A DNA stretch of 64,000 nucleotides from positions 30,387,631 to 30,451,630 of the forward strand of contig OY821749.1 in the NCBI GenBank assembly GCA_963682055.1. The letters are read 5' to 3'. The position numbers were made by a program, and so were the translations under genes. Below the pieces are notes generated by a model. It made no database searches. It saw only the letters and a list, made by a program, of their open reading frames with translations, and was not told where the DNA came from. Positions 11,901 to 23,300 of the stretch are shown piece by piece. This stretch comes from Primula veris. Lineage: Eukaryota > Streptophyta > Magnoliopsida > Ericales > Primulaceae. Within the stretch, counting starts at the first letter, position 1. Every line of letters starts with the position of its first letter.

Positions 11901-14791
11901 ACACTGGTTCTTTTAAGAAATTTACTTCAGTGAAATTTGTAAATCACATTTGCTTTGTTTTTTGTTTTTACGTATGTGTTATGACACTGAAGTTCTTCTT
12001 ATATATAGGCAAGGTTAGAGAAAAATTTCCTCTAGAAATGGCTGAGATACAAGGAGGCGTTGTTGCTGGTGATATAAACGATGATGGAAAAATTGAATTA
12101 GTCACTGCTGATGCACATGGAAATGTTGCTGCTTGGACCACACAAGGAAAAGAAATTTGGGAAAGACATGTTAAGAGTCTTGTTCCTCAGGTAAATTTAT
12201 AATCATATTTATTTTTGATTAGTTACAATTTATATGCTTACTTACATCTCTCCAGATTGCGATATCGTACACCAATCTACAAAAAATAGCAACTGTAAAC
12301 AACGTTGCATTTTGTTGACAGCTCCTGATTTCGATATCGTACACCAATCTACAAAGAGTAGCAATTTGTAAACTAACGCTGCATTTGTTGACAAGTTAAG
12401 TAAAGCTAGTGCTTGTTTGATTGCAGTAAGCTGGATTTTTTTTTGGTTAGCAAAGACATACGTTGGGGTACTAAATAGTCATTAAAACAAGAAAAAAAGA
12501 ATATCTCGTTCTGACGTGGTTTTTGATATATATTTTGTGTTCTAATCTTTCACATTATACTGCTGTCATCCCCAATCTATCATTATTTCTATTTTCGTCG
12601 CCAATATGGCTGTTTTCCTATGTAGTGAGCTAAAATTGTTAGGAAATGTAATGTTAGTCAACTAATTTCATAAAATTTATAAGTTGGTGTACAAAATCGA
12701 AACTTGGCTGTTTGTGTGCACAAATAATCTTCTTCTTTCTTTTCTTATTTCATTTCATTGTATCTTAATGAAAAAATGTTTTCCTTTCATGTTATTCAGG
12801 CTCCTACTATCGGTGATGTAGATGGTGATGGCCATACCGATATTGTTGTTCCAACACTATCAGGAAATATATACGTACTTAATGGGAAGGATGGGTCTAT
12901 TGTTCGACCATATCCGTATAGAACTCATGGGAAAGTGATGAATCAAGTTCTTCTTGTTGATTTGAGCAAAAGCGGGGAAAAAAAGAAGGGTTTAACTATT
13001 GTCACTACTTCATTCGATGGTTATTTGTATCTAATTGATGGACCCACCTCATGTGCAGATGTCGTTGATATTGGTGAAACTTCGTAAGATACCTTAAATT
13101 TTCAAATCAGCTTAATTAAATTTCAGGGGAAATTTCGATTTGATCCATTTAGTCTCAAATTAAACATTACTGGTCCCCAAATTAAATATTACAATAACAG
13201 TCCCTATGTTTTGAATGGTTACAACTTACAACAAATGATCCTATTTACAAAACTTTTGTTTCCATAAAAAAATACGACTAGTGGTAAGTTGCTGAAACTA
13301 TGGGGACCAGCACTGTTGTTTGTAAAAATATTGGGACCATCTGCTATAACATGTTGCATTTAAGCTCTGAAGTCTAGTAATGTCAGAAATGGATCAAAAG
13401 GGACTAAATTGAGGGTTCACTCGAAGTATGGGGACCATTGATGCAATTCATCCTTGTATTTATTAGATGCCCTTTTTGCTGTTTAGAAGTAGTTAAGAAT
13501 TAAATTGCTTCTTTGACAGATATAGCATGGTGTTAGCCGATAATGTTGACGGCGGAGATGATCTTGACCTAATTGTGACAACAATGAACGGCAATGTCTT
13601 TTGTTTCTCAACCCCATCACCAAATCATCCCCTCAAGGCACTGAAATTTTCTTCTCGTTCTACACGTGTTGTTATTACATTATTTTAGTTTATTATTGAT
13701 CTTTAAAACTTTTTTTTACTGGTAGACATGGAGATCTCATAACCAGGGACGAAATAATGTTGCAAATCGTTTTAATCGTGAAGGAATACATATTTTACCT
13801 TCATCAAGAACTTACCGTGATGAGGAAGGCAAGAGTTTTTGGGTTGAAATTGAGATCGTTGATAAGTACAGGGTCCCATCAGGGTCTCAAGGACCTTATA
13901 ATGTTACGGTAAGCACCTCATTCGGCCTTAATTTAATCTATCACCTAGTAGATGGGCAACAAGCCCTAGCTGGGTTGGGGCAAGTCTGGCCTCAATGGAT
14001 TGTGAAGCGCTGAAGGCTTCCTTTCTTAAAGCTGCGAACACATGTCATTTCTGTGTGTTCTTACTAATGTATACAAAGTTATTAAAATAGTAAATTTTTT
14101 ATGAGTATCTGCCTCTCAAGTATGTATCTCTTAAGATCTTTGTCGAAAGTACGACCAAATGCATTTGAATTATGAAATGAATAAAATTTGCTTTTATTGA
14201 AGGTAAATACTACAGACTTTTATCAATAGATCCCGATCTGCCCAAGTGCCCATTACATTTTAAACATATTAAAAACCTTTTTTTGGATAGCTTAGGCATC
14301 CTTTCAGTCACAACTGATCCTAACCTTCATGTGGTAGTGCCGTTTCTCTTTTTCGCCTTTTCTTCACCTATAGCATAACCGTCATTATAACCGAACATCT
14401 AGTATTACATTTAACAGCTCTAAAGGGAAAAAAACAGTGCTTATATTTTTGTAAACAATTACTTTGTTTGCAGACGACCTTGTTAGTCCCAGGAAATTAC
14501 CAAGGCAACAGGACAATAACGCAAAACAAGATGTACGATGCTGCTGGGAAGTACAAGATTAAGCTTCCAACCGTAGGAGTGAGAACCACAGGAACAGTTT
14601 TTGTAGAAATGGTGGACAAAAATGGACTACATTTCTCGGACGAGTTTTCTCTCACGTTTCATATGTATTATTACAGACTTTTGAAGTGGCTAATAGTTCT
14701 TCCTATGCTCGGTATGTTTGGCGTGCTTGTTATTCTTCGGCCACAAGAGGCTATGCCCTTGCCTTCATTTTCAAGAAATACCGATTTGTGA
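5903..14791 (+). CDS. DEX1: DEX1 (DEFECTIVE IN EXINE FORMATION 1), 13 exons
   Basis: Exons: 5903-6054, 7259-7369, 7466-7548, 7922-8039, 8338-8495, 9677-10197, 10285-10355, 11128-11384, 12009-12190, 12800-13083, 13520-13637, 13726-13908, 14474-14791. The join is in frame and gives 851 residues (Arabidopsis DEX1 896). DEX1 is a membrane-anchored, calcium-binding FG-GAP/integrin-alpha-like protein needed for primexine and exine patterning in pollen walls. Visible here: a hydrophobic signal peptide (residues 1-24); FG-GAP-type DxDxDG loops such as [46 protein letters not shown] and [13 protein letters not shown]; a low-complexity, acidic, NxT/NxS-rich linker encoded by exon 6; and a single C-terminal membrane helix (about 815-835) before [11 protein letters not shown], a C-terminus close to that of Arabidopsis DEX1 as I recall it. 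All introns are GT..AG except intron 11, which needs a GC donor. The start is the only ATG giving the signal peptide. Confidence 0.93.
6117..6615. repeat. tandem repeat in DEX1 intron 1, about 3.5 copies
   Basis: Copies at about 6117-6229, 6295-6410, 6411-6538 and a partial one at 6539-6615 share ttgattggaattgttg, gaaatgggttagaagg and aattgccatgtatgt, followed by variable tgta-rich tails. A small retroposon tail (6231-6280) has inserted between the first and second copies. Confidence 0.75.
6231..6280 (+). mobile_element. 5'-truncated retroposon tail with target-site duplication
   Basis: A 50-bp piece ending in cttgggataaaggtttag and then a gat-repeat tail is flanked on both sides by atgtatgtatata (6216-6228 and 6281-6293). 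A near-identical piece lies at 59238-59280. A direct duplication plus a simple-repeat 3' end indicates insertion of the 3' tip of a non-LTR element (an RTE-type LINE or a SINE that uses one). The exact family is not determined. Confidence 0.7.
8743..9223. mobile_element. MITE-like element in DEX1 intron 5
   Basis: 481 bp bounded by the perfect 12-bp inverted termini gtttcaaaagtc (8743-8754) and gacttttgaaac (9212-9223). Both ends are GC-rich with ctaggcg/cctaagcgggg words, in contrast to the AT-rich middle. It has no open reading frame. I could not see a convincing target-site duplication, so the superfamily (hAT-like?) is open. Confidence 0.6.
12249..12393. repeat. about 72-bp tandem duplication in DEX1 intron 9
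   Basis: Two adjacent copies contain cgatatcgtacaccaatctac (shared core of about 20 bases, starting near 12260 and 12332) and end in gcatttgttgaca. A few substitutions separate them. Confidence 0.8.
13118..13460. repeat. degenerate 'ggtcccc' repeat in DEX1 intron 10
   Basis: This stretch holds several tggtcccca / tggggacca words in opposite orientations (for example tactggtccccaaatta near the left and tatggggaccattgatg near the right), with tttgatccattt at the left and ggatcaaaaggg on the right. Such inverted arrangements are common in old foldback or Mutator-like plant repeats. No boundaries or target duplications are clear. Confidence 0.4.
13638..13725 (+). other. GC-AG intron (DEX1 intron 11)
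   Basis: Exon 11 ends ...CCC CTC AAG and is followed directly by gcactg, while the next exon begins after ggtag with ACA TGG AGA. Joining at AAG|gc...ag|ACA keeps the conserved ...PLK-(A/T)-WRS... sequence of DEX1. The nearest GT donor downstream (around 13661) leads to a frame with a stop a few codons into exon 12. At 88 bp the intron is a normal short plant intron. Confidence 0.7.
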
Positions 14792-17677
14792 TAATAGCAA
14801 GATTTCAATACCCCGACCAATATACACATTTAGAGCTCCAACATGTGATTCTTAGCAGTGGTGTTGATGTAGATGAGCTTAGAGTGGTTGTAACGAGTCG
14901 TAACTCGAGTACCGAAATTGTCAAAAATCTTTATTTTCGGGTTCCCATATTAAAATTTGTGGCTGATGTAATTTTGTTTTTTAAAGACAGTCTCATGAAT
15001 TTTGATATTTATAGATACCAGAATAGTTTTCAAACTTCAATTCAAACATTCCTAGGGCTTATTGTGTTTCGAGCTGTGCTTTTACTTTTTCTTTTATACT
15101 GCTTTTGTTCATTGGGAGTTTCAGGTAATTCGTTTTTGCCTTTTGACACTTTATAAACCAACTTGTGTTGTTAAACATGTCCAGAGTAAGACCACTCGAG
15201 ATTGCTTTCATGTTAGTTTCAGTTTTATGATCGTACTGTGCTACGAACAAGTCACATAAGCTTCGGTTTTCCTCATTATGGGTTCTATCAGCCACATAAA
15301 GATTGAAATTACCGTTTGCGTCATTAGAATGCAACTGAAATAATCTACCTTATGACGACAAGAGATGATTTAACATTTAGATTGATAACTTTACTTGTTG
15401 GCAGACTTGTCGGCTACTCACCCTTACACCTCTAATTAAAAAAACGGCAATACCCGTATATATAATTAACCAAAATATATTACTAAAAACATACAGCACC
15501 TAAAAGTTTATTCTTAAAACATACAAACATATAATTACACATATTTATTAGAGTTGTATGTTTTGGAATTAAAAATTTTGGTTTGTAATTTTTGGTAATA
15601 AAAAACGTGTGTTATACTTTATACACAAGCAAGAATAAGGAAATAAGAAATTAAGATTACAACTATAAGCAGTTGTCCACAGTTTTCCTAAACACACTAT
15701 TTGCAGAATAATTGTTTGCATACGGTTGAAGCAACAAGCCAACAAGTGAAAATTGTACCGATCATCAAGGTATAAAGTCTAATTTCAGAAGCGCAGTACA
15801 AATGTACAATATATCATTTAGGAATTTATTTATTGAAATAAACAAACAAGAGACAAAGGTGTAGACTGATATTATTGGGATAATAAAGAAAGTGAGACAG
15901 GCATTGGGTGTTTGTGCACGCAACAAGTTTATAATATGTAAAGTTTAAGGACACAAGATCACTTTATGCCCCCCACACACTTTTAAATCACTCTCTTGCA
16001 TACACAATAACACAGCAATACTTGATATTTAATTTAGCCTTTTTTGCTGTAAATTGGTCCAGACTTAGGTAACTTAACAAAGTACTACTATCAAGCAGTA
16101 TCAACTACCAATGCATTTTATGCATAGATTTGAAAAGTGTCCTAGTTGTAAAGTCTACTTATCTGTTTCTAGTGTCTTTTCGTTGGATAAAAACTCTTTT
16201 GATTCTTTAAAAATTAAACCATGTTTATAAAAGTTACTCTATATTCAATGTCTTCCAACATGTATTTCACTTGAAACCTGTATATCACTTTAGTTCCTAC
16301 GGAAACAAAAGTAATCCCAGCTCCTGACGAGGCTTTTTCGATCTCTTCTACCATCTCCGACTTTGTTCATTGTCGTAATCTCCAACCTGTCTACTAATAT
16401 AGAAAATCTGATCAAGTCTCAACACACACAGAGACAAAACTATCACGAAAAATCATGGAAAACAACGCCTCCGTAGTCTGTACAAAATCGCTAAATTGAA
16501 CACGAAACGACACTCAGGCTGCAATATTGAAGACATTTGTTTCTGAATAGAAAAGTGTTGTAGCTCATGGAGTCATAGACCATGGTAGATGTTTTAGTCA
16601 AATGATTAAGTATTATTAAGCCTAATAAGAAATGACAAAAGAAGGACCGCAACATTTATCATATGTGAATTTTTACAACTAACTCCAAATTATTAGTGTC
16701 CTCATCCTACTTTGGACCAATAACTTTATGAAGAAAAAGGCAGAAGCAAAATTTTCTTCAGACGCCGAAAGAAGTGGACCTAAAAGTCCTTCAATTTCAA
16801 TCAGTTCACATCTATAAATAAAATATTACCATAATAAATAAATAATGATACAATATCACATTTAATCAAATCTGGTTGCTTCCAAAAGAAACTAAAAAGG
16901 TAATTAATTACATAATTACTGATACTCTTTTACACAATCTTAGCATTTTATGCACCAACGACATTATAAAGATTTCCGCTATGTTCTCATATATATTGAA
17001 TTTTCATAGCATTGAAATGAATAACACTACAAATCTACAATAAATAACAATAATGAATGTCTTACTTCGCAAAAAACATCATTTGACCGTCTTTACTTAC
17101 AGGTAACAATACTCACACATCTATTAAATTTTTTCCATACGATTCTCATGAAAGTTATGAAAACGAAACGCTACAGTAACACAATTGTATTTTTGTCATC
17201 CCTAACAGTTGTATCATGTGTGCATATATTTATTATTTAATTACATAATCTTAAAGATTTATTCATCTACATGATTACAAGAATCCATTAGTCTCCATTT
17301 TGTTTAGTCATTGAGTTAGACCGTACAATGTCCAGTCACCTTTACAACCATTACATTAAAAAATTGAGGGTCAGATGATAACTTTTCAATAACTAATTTA
17401 ATTTTTCAATTTTTATTATATATTAAACAAATTAGGATTTAATAAATTAAAAACAAATTTTACAACACAATAAAAACCCAAATAAAAATATAGAACACTA
17501 ATGTATGTTATCCTAAATTTAATTATTAATCAAAATAAAAAAAAAAAACAATTGAATATTTATTTTTAAAAACCGAAATTTATACCGTTCAAGACCGTAC
17601 AAAATAAAAATTAAATAAATACTCTACTTATTGACACAGTAAAAAAAAAAAAAAATTATTGACACAACTCTATGGAG

Positions 17678-17685
17678 TATATAAA
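17678..17685 (+). promoter_or_regulatory. probable TATA box of the OCTOPUS-like gene
   Basis: TATATAAA lies about 200 bp before the start codon at 17885. A start of transcription about 30 bp further on would give a leader that includes the CT/CA/TA microsatellites. Inferred from sequence and distance only. Confidence 0.5.
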
Positions 17686-17761
17686 CAAACACTGTAATTC
17701 CTCCATTATTTTAATCATTCTTTTTGTTTCTTACTTTTACTTTTCCAGTTTCCCGTTGCAC

Positions 17762-17762
<1 letters not shown>

Positions 17763-17794
<32 letters not shown>

Positions 17795-17853
17795 CACACA
17801 CACATCTATACACACACAGATAGATACATACATATATATATATATATATATTC
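17763..17853. repeat. compound microsatellite (CT)n (CA)n (TA)n in a probable 5' UTR
   Basis: Three consecutive dinucleotide runs (tctctc, cacaca, tatata) separated by a few bases end about 30 bp before the OCTOPUS-like start codon. The run lies downstream of the putative TATA box, so it would be transcribed. Confidence 0.9.
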
Positions 17854-17884
17854 GTATATGTATTAATAATATGAGCAGCAGGGG

Positions 17885-20398
17885 ATGAATCCGATCAACG
17901 ACCACCGTCCTCCGCCGGGTCCGCCTAACCGGCCATCGTACAGCTGCGACCTACACCCGACGGAGAAGTTCAACGGGTTTTGTCCTTCGTGTTTATGCGA
18001 CCGTCTCACCACACTAAACCCTAACTCCTCCGTATCGGCATCCTCCACGTCATCGCTATTCCGCCGCACCAAATCCTTCTCCACCTCTTCGAAGCAGTTT
18101 CGTGTATCGAGTGGGTTTGAGCCTCAGAGGCGGTCCTGCGATGTTCGGGTTGGGGTTGTGTCGAGCGAGGAAACTAGGGCTCGTAACTATGTGGGTCAGG
18201 AGATTATTGCAAATAAGGATTTAATTGGGTCAATTGAGGAGGAATCTAGGGTTAGGGGTGTTCCCATTGAAGTGGGTACAAGTCGGAATTTGGAGGAAAT
18301 TACTAAAAAGGATTTAATTGGGTCAATTGAGGAGGAATTTGGGGTTAGGGGTGTTCCGATTGAAGTGGGTAAGGGTCGGGATTTTGTGAAAAATGTTGGT
18401 GAAGGAATTAGTGCTCAAACCCTAGGTAACAATGTGGCTGAGATTGGGGTAATTAGTAGTAATGGTTTAGCAAAAAATGTCGCCGAAGGAATTAGGGCTC
18501 GAACTGTTGTGCACAATGCGGGTGAGGAAGTTACGAAAAAAGATTCGAGAGGGGAAATTGTGGAGGAATCTGGGGTTAGGGGTGTTTTAATTGAAGTGGG
18601 TAGAGCTCGGAATTTGGCGAAAGATGGGGGAGAGGGAATTAGGGCTCGAACCCTAGGCAACGATGTGGGTGAGGAAATTATTAAGAAAGAGGGTTCGGTT
18701 GGGGTAATTGAGGAGAAATCTGGGGTTAGGCGTGTTCCGATTGAAGTGGGTGGTGCTCGGATTTTAGCAAAAAATTACGGCGAGGAAATTAGGGCTCAGA
18801 CTGTTGTGAACAATTTGGGTGAGGAAATTAGGACTTTAGCTCAAAATGTGGGTGACAGATTCAGGGATGGAGTTTCTAATAAAGAGCTGAGCAGTTTGTT
18901 TGAAGAGAAATCTAAGGTTAGAGCTCTGACTGAAGCAAGTAGGGCTCGGACTCTAGGTCACAATGTGAGTGATAAAATAAGGGCTTTCGAAGAGCAAATT
19001 ACCCCGATTGAAGGTCAACTTAAGGCGAAGGTTCCGAAAGAAAAGAATACAGCTCAAACATTAGGTGAAATTAGGCCCTTTGAAGAGAAAATTAGGACAC
19101 GCGTTCCAATTGAAGCAAGTGGAAACCGAACCGAATGTCACAATGCTGGTGATAAAATTATGGTTCTTGAAGAGCACATTACCTCAGTTCATGAACAATC
19201 TAGAGTTAGGGTTCCGATTGAAGGTGGTAGAGATCAATCCGTAGCGCAAAATGTGAGCGATGAAATCAAGGCTTTTGTGGAAGATATTGCAGTTGATGAG
19301 AATACAAAGAGTATGAGACATCATATCGACCTCGATTTTGATGCAAAAAAGAAGAAACCCTCTGTCGGTTTTTGGTCAGCTGCGTCGGTTTTCAGCAAAA
19401 AATGGAATAAATGGATGAAGAAACAGAAGGCCAAGAAGCAAAATTGCGGCATGGAAAAGTCAGGTTTACCCCTAAACAAACCGACCCCTTGGAGGTACCG
19501 GGAAACACAGTCTGAGGTGGCAGATTATGGGTTTGGGAGACGATCGTGTGATACTGACCCTCGATTCTCTATTGATATTAGACGGTGTTCAGTTGACGGC
19601 CCAAGACCCTCGTTTGACCCCCCTAGGGCTTCTTGGGACGGGCACATGATACACCGGAATATGTACTCTGATCACCGAACTCCTTTCGCAGAGCCAATTC
19701 CTGGAAATATGCTACAAACCCATCAATATTATTTAGATACGTCTTCGCATAGGAGAAGGAGTTTCGATAGGTTGGGCTTAAAGAATAGTAATTTTGTAAT
19801 TGGGGGTGAGGTTGACGAGACAAAATTGGGTTCTAACGCTAAAGTGACGCCCGAGACTTTTGACTACCATCAACGAAAATCAAATTCGAAAACATTGAGA
19901 GACGAGTGCGCGGAGATTTTTGAATTGGGTATAAGAGACGATGGTTCAATTATTGGGAGTGTGGAAGAGAACTGTTCAAAAAGGCGTAAGAAGTGGAGTT
20001 TTTGGGGTTTAATAAACAGGCGTAATAAATACAATGAAGATGATAGGTCAAGTATAGGAAACAGTTTTGATAAGTCTTCATCGGCGAGGGGTAATAACAG
20101 GAACAGTAGAGGGGGGACGAGCGGGGATACATATAGGAGGTCTAGTAGTGTGAGCGTGGGGAATTCGTACAGTATGAGCGGATTGAATGGAAATATGAGA
20201 TTTAAGAGTGTTGGCGGAAATGGGAATGGGAGGAAAAAAAAAGATGAATTAATTTTGGAGAGAAATAGAAGTGTTGATAATGGGTTGTTGAGGTTCTATT
20301 TAACACCACCAAGGAGTGAAAATCGTGCTTTTGGATCAAGGAAGAGTAGCGGGACAGATTATCCACGTTCAATTTCGAAGAGTGTGTACCGATACTGA
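17885..20398 (+). CDS. OPL: OCTOPUS / OCTOPUS-like (DUF740, UPF0503) protein
   Basis: Intronless frame of 837 codons. OCTOPUS-family proteins are polar plasma-membrane-associated proteins; OCTOPUS itself promotes protophloem differentiation and antagonises the BIN2 kinase. Diagnostic blocks in order: SYSCDLHPTEKFNGFCPSCL (residues 19-38, conserved Cys/His), LFRRTKSFS (58-66), FEPQRRSCDVR (78-88), HIDLD...KKPSVGFWSAASVFSKKW (about 480-508), SEVADYGFGRRSCDTDPRFS (about 540-560), a PRASWDG box near 582, RRRSFDRL (about 620), KKWSFWGLI and the C-terminal LRFYLTPPRS...SISKSVYRY. Between about residues 95 and 470 lies a lineage-specific repeat region absent from the Arabidopsis proteins as I know them. 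The start ATG gives MNP, the usual family N-terminus. Synteny suggests the OPL branch (At5g01170/At2g38070) rather than OPS itself; the sequence alone does not decide. Confidence 0.9.
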   Translation: MNPINDHRPPPGPPNRPSYSCDLHPTEKFNGFCPSCLCDRLTTLNPNSSVSASSTSSLFRRTKSFSTSSKQFRVSSGFEPQRRSCDVRVGVVSSEETRARNYVGQEIIANKDLIGSIEEESRVRGVPIEVGTSRNLEEITKKDLIGSIEEEFGVRGVPIEVGKGRDFVKNVGEGISAQTLGNNVAEIGVISSNGLAKNVAEGIRARTVVHNAGEEVTKKDSRGEIVEESGVRGVLIEVGRARNLAKDGGEGIRARTLGNDVGEEIIKKEGSVGVIEEKSGVRRVPIEVGGARILAKNYGEEIRAQTVVNNLGEEIRTLAQNVGDRFRDGVSNKELSSLFEEKSKVRALTEASRARTLGHNVSDKIRAFEEQITPIEGQLKAKVPKEKNTAQTLGEIRPFEEKIRTRVPIEASGNRTECHNAGDKIMVLEEHITSVHEQSRVRVPIEGGRDQSVAQNVSDEIKAFVEDIAVDENTKSMRHHIDLDFDAKKKKPSVGFWSAASVFSKKWNKWMKKQKAKKQNCGMEKSGLPLNKPTPWRYRETQSEVADYGFGRRSCDTDPRFSIDIRRCSVDGPRPSFDPPRASWDGHMIHRNMYSDHRTPFAEPIPGNMLQTHQYYLDTSSHRRRSFDRLGLKNSNFVIGGEVDETKLGSNAKVTPETFDYHQRKSNSKTLRDECAEIFELGIRDDGSIIGSVEENCSKRRKKWSFWGLINRRNKYNEDDRSSIGNSFDKSSSARGNNRNSRGGTSGDTYRRSSSVSVGNSYSMSGLNGNMRFKSVGGNGNGRKKKDELILERNRSVDNGLLRFYLTPPRSENRAFGSRKSSGTDYPRSISKSVYRY
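18168..19300 (+). repeat. imperfect repeats of about 60 codons inside the OCTOPUS-like gene
   Basis: About five to seven degenerate units contain GVRGVPIEVG, ARNLAKN, GEEIRARTLGNNVGEE and KKD-IGSIEEE in this order. The first two units share a nearly identical KDLIGSIEEE...VRGVPIEVG stretch. Later units (from about residue 330) are much more eroded. The frame stays open throughout. The composition is rich in Glu, Arg, Gly and Val, and no domain is recognised. Confidence 0.8.
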
Positions 20399-23300
20399 AA
20401 ATTGGAGGTCGTTATTAATGTTTTTGGGTTATTACCTAATGGTATTTTTCATCATTTGTTGTGTATGTATTCGTTATTGAATTCCAGTAAAAGTAGCTTG
20501 TAATATTAAAAAGCATGTTCGTTTACTCATATTTTTTGAATTTTTAATCTTATAATTGAGAAATAATTCTTTACTTGTGTTTTTCCTGTATCTAATTTTG
20601 CGTTTCCCCTGTAGGAATTAATCTCGTGTTCTTATAGTCTTTGTAATGTTAAAAGCTTATTCCTTTATCCACAATTTTGGAATTATTGCTCCTATAGTAG
20701 AGAAATATTACATTCCTTTTCCAATTGGCAATGCGATGTTGGCATTTTATTATAATCTTATGTTCTTGATTTGTTCTGTTTCTTTTGCTAGTGCTTGTTA
20801 CATTGTTCCAAACTGTTTTAGGATCTTTATATATCTGCCTCTGAGGAATTGGTTACATCAACTAGTTCAACAAAATATGATGTTCATCTTCAAGAAATGA
20901 AAATACACACATGCTAAATCCTCATAATTACAATAGTTTTGTCATTTTTCTTCTTGTGTATCTGCTTAGTAAATATAGTTTTCCTGTAACATTATAGGCC
21001 AACTCATGATTTGACCAGCTTGTTTCCGGAGTGCAAAGGTTGGAATTCGCAGAACCAAGCCTCTTGAAGCTACCGATGTTGTCTTCTTGTGTGTTCTTCA
21101 TCACAGGTCATATGAGAATTTTATGTTATACATATTTCAATAAGTTGATAGCTTTTTAGACTACATGAGAATGCCTTGTCCTTTTTTCCCAGTCACAAAG
21201 AGAATTTTATGTTCATTTTTAGTTTGGTGCTTATGTGCCAATAGGTAAATAGTACTTCAAAATATATAGTCTGTCTTATATATTTGTTGCCTTGCTAATT
21301 ACTGTCTATCACTGTCGTCTATATTGTCTCTGTAAGTAAATCATGATAGAGACCGGATTATCTGAAAACTAAAATAAAAATGGCTGGTTCTACTTGTTTG
21401 ACTAAATTTGGAATATGGTGAACCTTGTTCTAGAGAAAAAGTGCTAGATCAGCTTACTATATTAGTTGTTACTATCAAATATGTGGTGTTAGAATTTTAT
21501 TGGTTCTGTTTGCGTTACTTGATGTACTAATAATTCCAATTAAAGTCTTAAGAGTACAAGCGCTAGAACAGCTTAGTCCAATTTAGATATGACTGCAATT
21601 CTGAGGCGAAGGGTATGTTTCCTCCTATGATAGTATCTGATATAAGCCACGCCCACATAAGAAACTAAGAAAGTAAGAAAAGATCTTCGAGGCCATAGAC
21701 AGTCAAATAAGACCTATTAATTAGATAAACTAACCTACAAAGGTGAAAGGAAAGTGCTTGAAACATCATACAAAAGTTGGCTAAAAAAGCCAAGAAATTA
21801 TTAAGTGAGAATAATGGGGTTATCCGTTCTCATATTTTTAACTTGAATATACATATGTTGTCTTTTCTCATATTATATGGGAATTTCTCAGTTAAGTCAA
21901 AAAGCTATAAAGCACGCACTTGAATGTTTAAGTAACTTTTTGTTTTTGGTTAACTTGAGGAAAATCAGTATTTGTGAGAATGAGCTACATATTGATGCGT
22001 TGAGCTGTTCCGTGAAAGGCTTGGTAATAGAATTTTAAAAGTTATAGGTCTACGTTTCAGTATATACTATACATAATGTAAACACGTCTTTTGTCTTCTA
22101 ATACAACATACATAATATTTACATCGACGCGAGCATCAAACGGGATTTTGTGATAAAAGAAGTATCACCGAAAACCGTGTAATGATGCAAAAGCAAAGTT
22201 GCTTGATTGTATAGCCTTAAGTGATTAGATTACACTGGGGGTTATTACTCAATCTATATTCTGAATTCTATACTATCTTAAAGCCTATTAATTTTCTTAT
22301 TTTGAACTTGCGTTTCTCAGAAACATCATCCTTAGAATATTTTCTTTCTTTCTTCCACTGTTGATATGATTTTTCTGCTTGCAGATGCGATTTGCGAGAA
22401 ATTAAACCAGTAAAAACATAACGAAGTAGAGATCTGTCTAATGTCAAATCTGTAAGGTAATCTCCAGTCTCCTTTCTTTCTCTCCGGACACTTCTCAACA
22501 TTATGGTGCCTAATTCTTTTTGTATTTTCTCCCGAGCTTCTGTTTTACCAACGCTTATCGCACCTCAAGTTTGATCGAACATGGGTTTCATTTTTTTTCC
22601 CTTAAAAAAAAGACCTCCATTTTAGCAACTCTTTTTTACTTAAAATATATAAATAACAGATACTCGTATTTATCTGTGTTGTTTGTCCTAATTATTTTGG
22701 ATATGAATCTATCTGAACCACAGGCTGTGTTTGGGCATTCTAGAAGCTGCAGAGGAAATAAGCAAGGTTATCCTAGCTACTTCTTCTAAGCAACTCCCAA
22801 ATTCTCGGTAAAATCACATATCCCAAGCTGTATAAGCTAGCTCAACAAGTAAACTGGTCTAGAAGCTCTCGTGGATAAAGTAAAGACAGCTCAAAACAGA
22901 CTAAAATCGAAAATTTCCATCATAGAAGAGAAATCAGCATTTCGTGATTGCTTTTCTTCAGATTATTCCTATTAGTTGCGCTCTCACTGTGAAATGTAAA
23001 GGCAGAACGTGATGATATTATGATGAAACTACCAAGTGCGAGTTCATTATGAAATAATCTCTTATCACTTTGGCCATTTCATCCACTAGTGGCGGTTAAT
23101 AATGGGGCTCCTAGTATGAGTTTCTTTAGGTGTATCATGAACCTCAGAATGGATGAAAGACTCCCAAACAGATCCAACTTTTGATTTCACCCCGAAAAGC
23201 AGAATTTGCAAGCTTTCTGTTGAATTTCCCTCAGGGTTGCTAGAGCTATGCAGTAAATAAATAAATAAAGCCAATTTTGTGTTTTAATTTTGATTTTTGT

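Larger units (their letters stand above)
14792..17884. other. DEX1 3' flank and OCTOPUS-like upstream region
   Basis: The first few hundred bases after 14791 are probably DEX1 3' UTR. An overlapping open frame (14686-15156) has no recognisable product. From about 15350 to 17650 the sequence is A/T-rich without a recognisable gene. The last 200 bases hold the probable TATA box and leader of the next gene. Confidence 0.5.

Noticed and set aside
14686..15156. 156-codon open frame overlapping the DEX1 3' end
   Set aside because: It overlaps the DEX1 C-terminal exon out of frame, resembles no known protein and is rich in hydrophobic runs typical of translated A/T-rich UTR.
17672..17905. Two open frames over the CT/CA/TA run
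   Set aside because: They are translations of a microsatellite; the real start is the OCTOPUS-like ATG at 17885.
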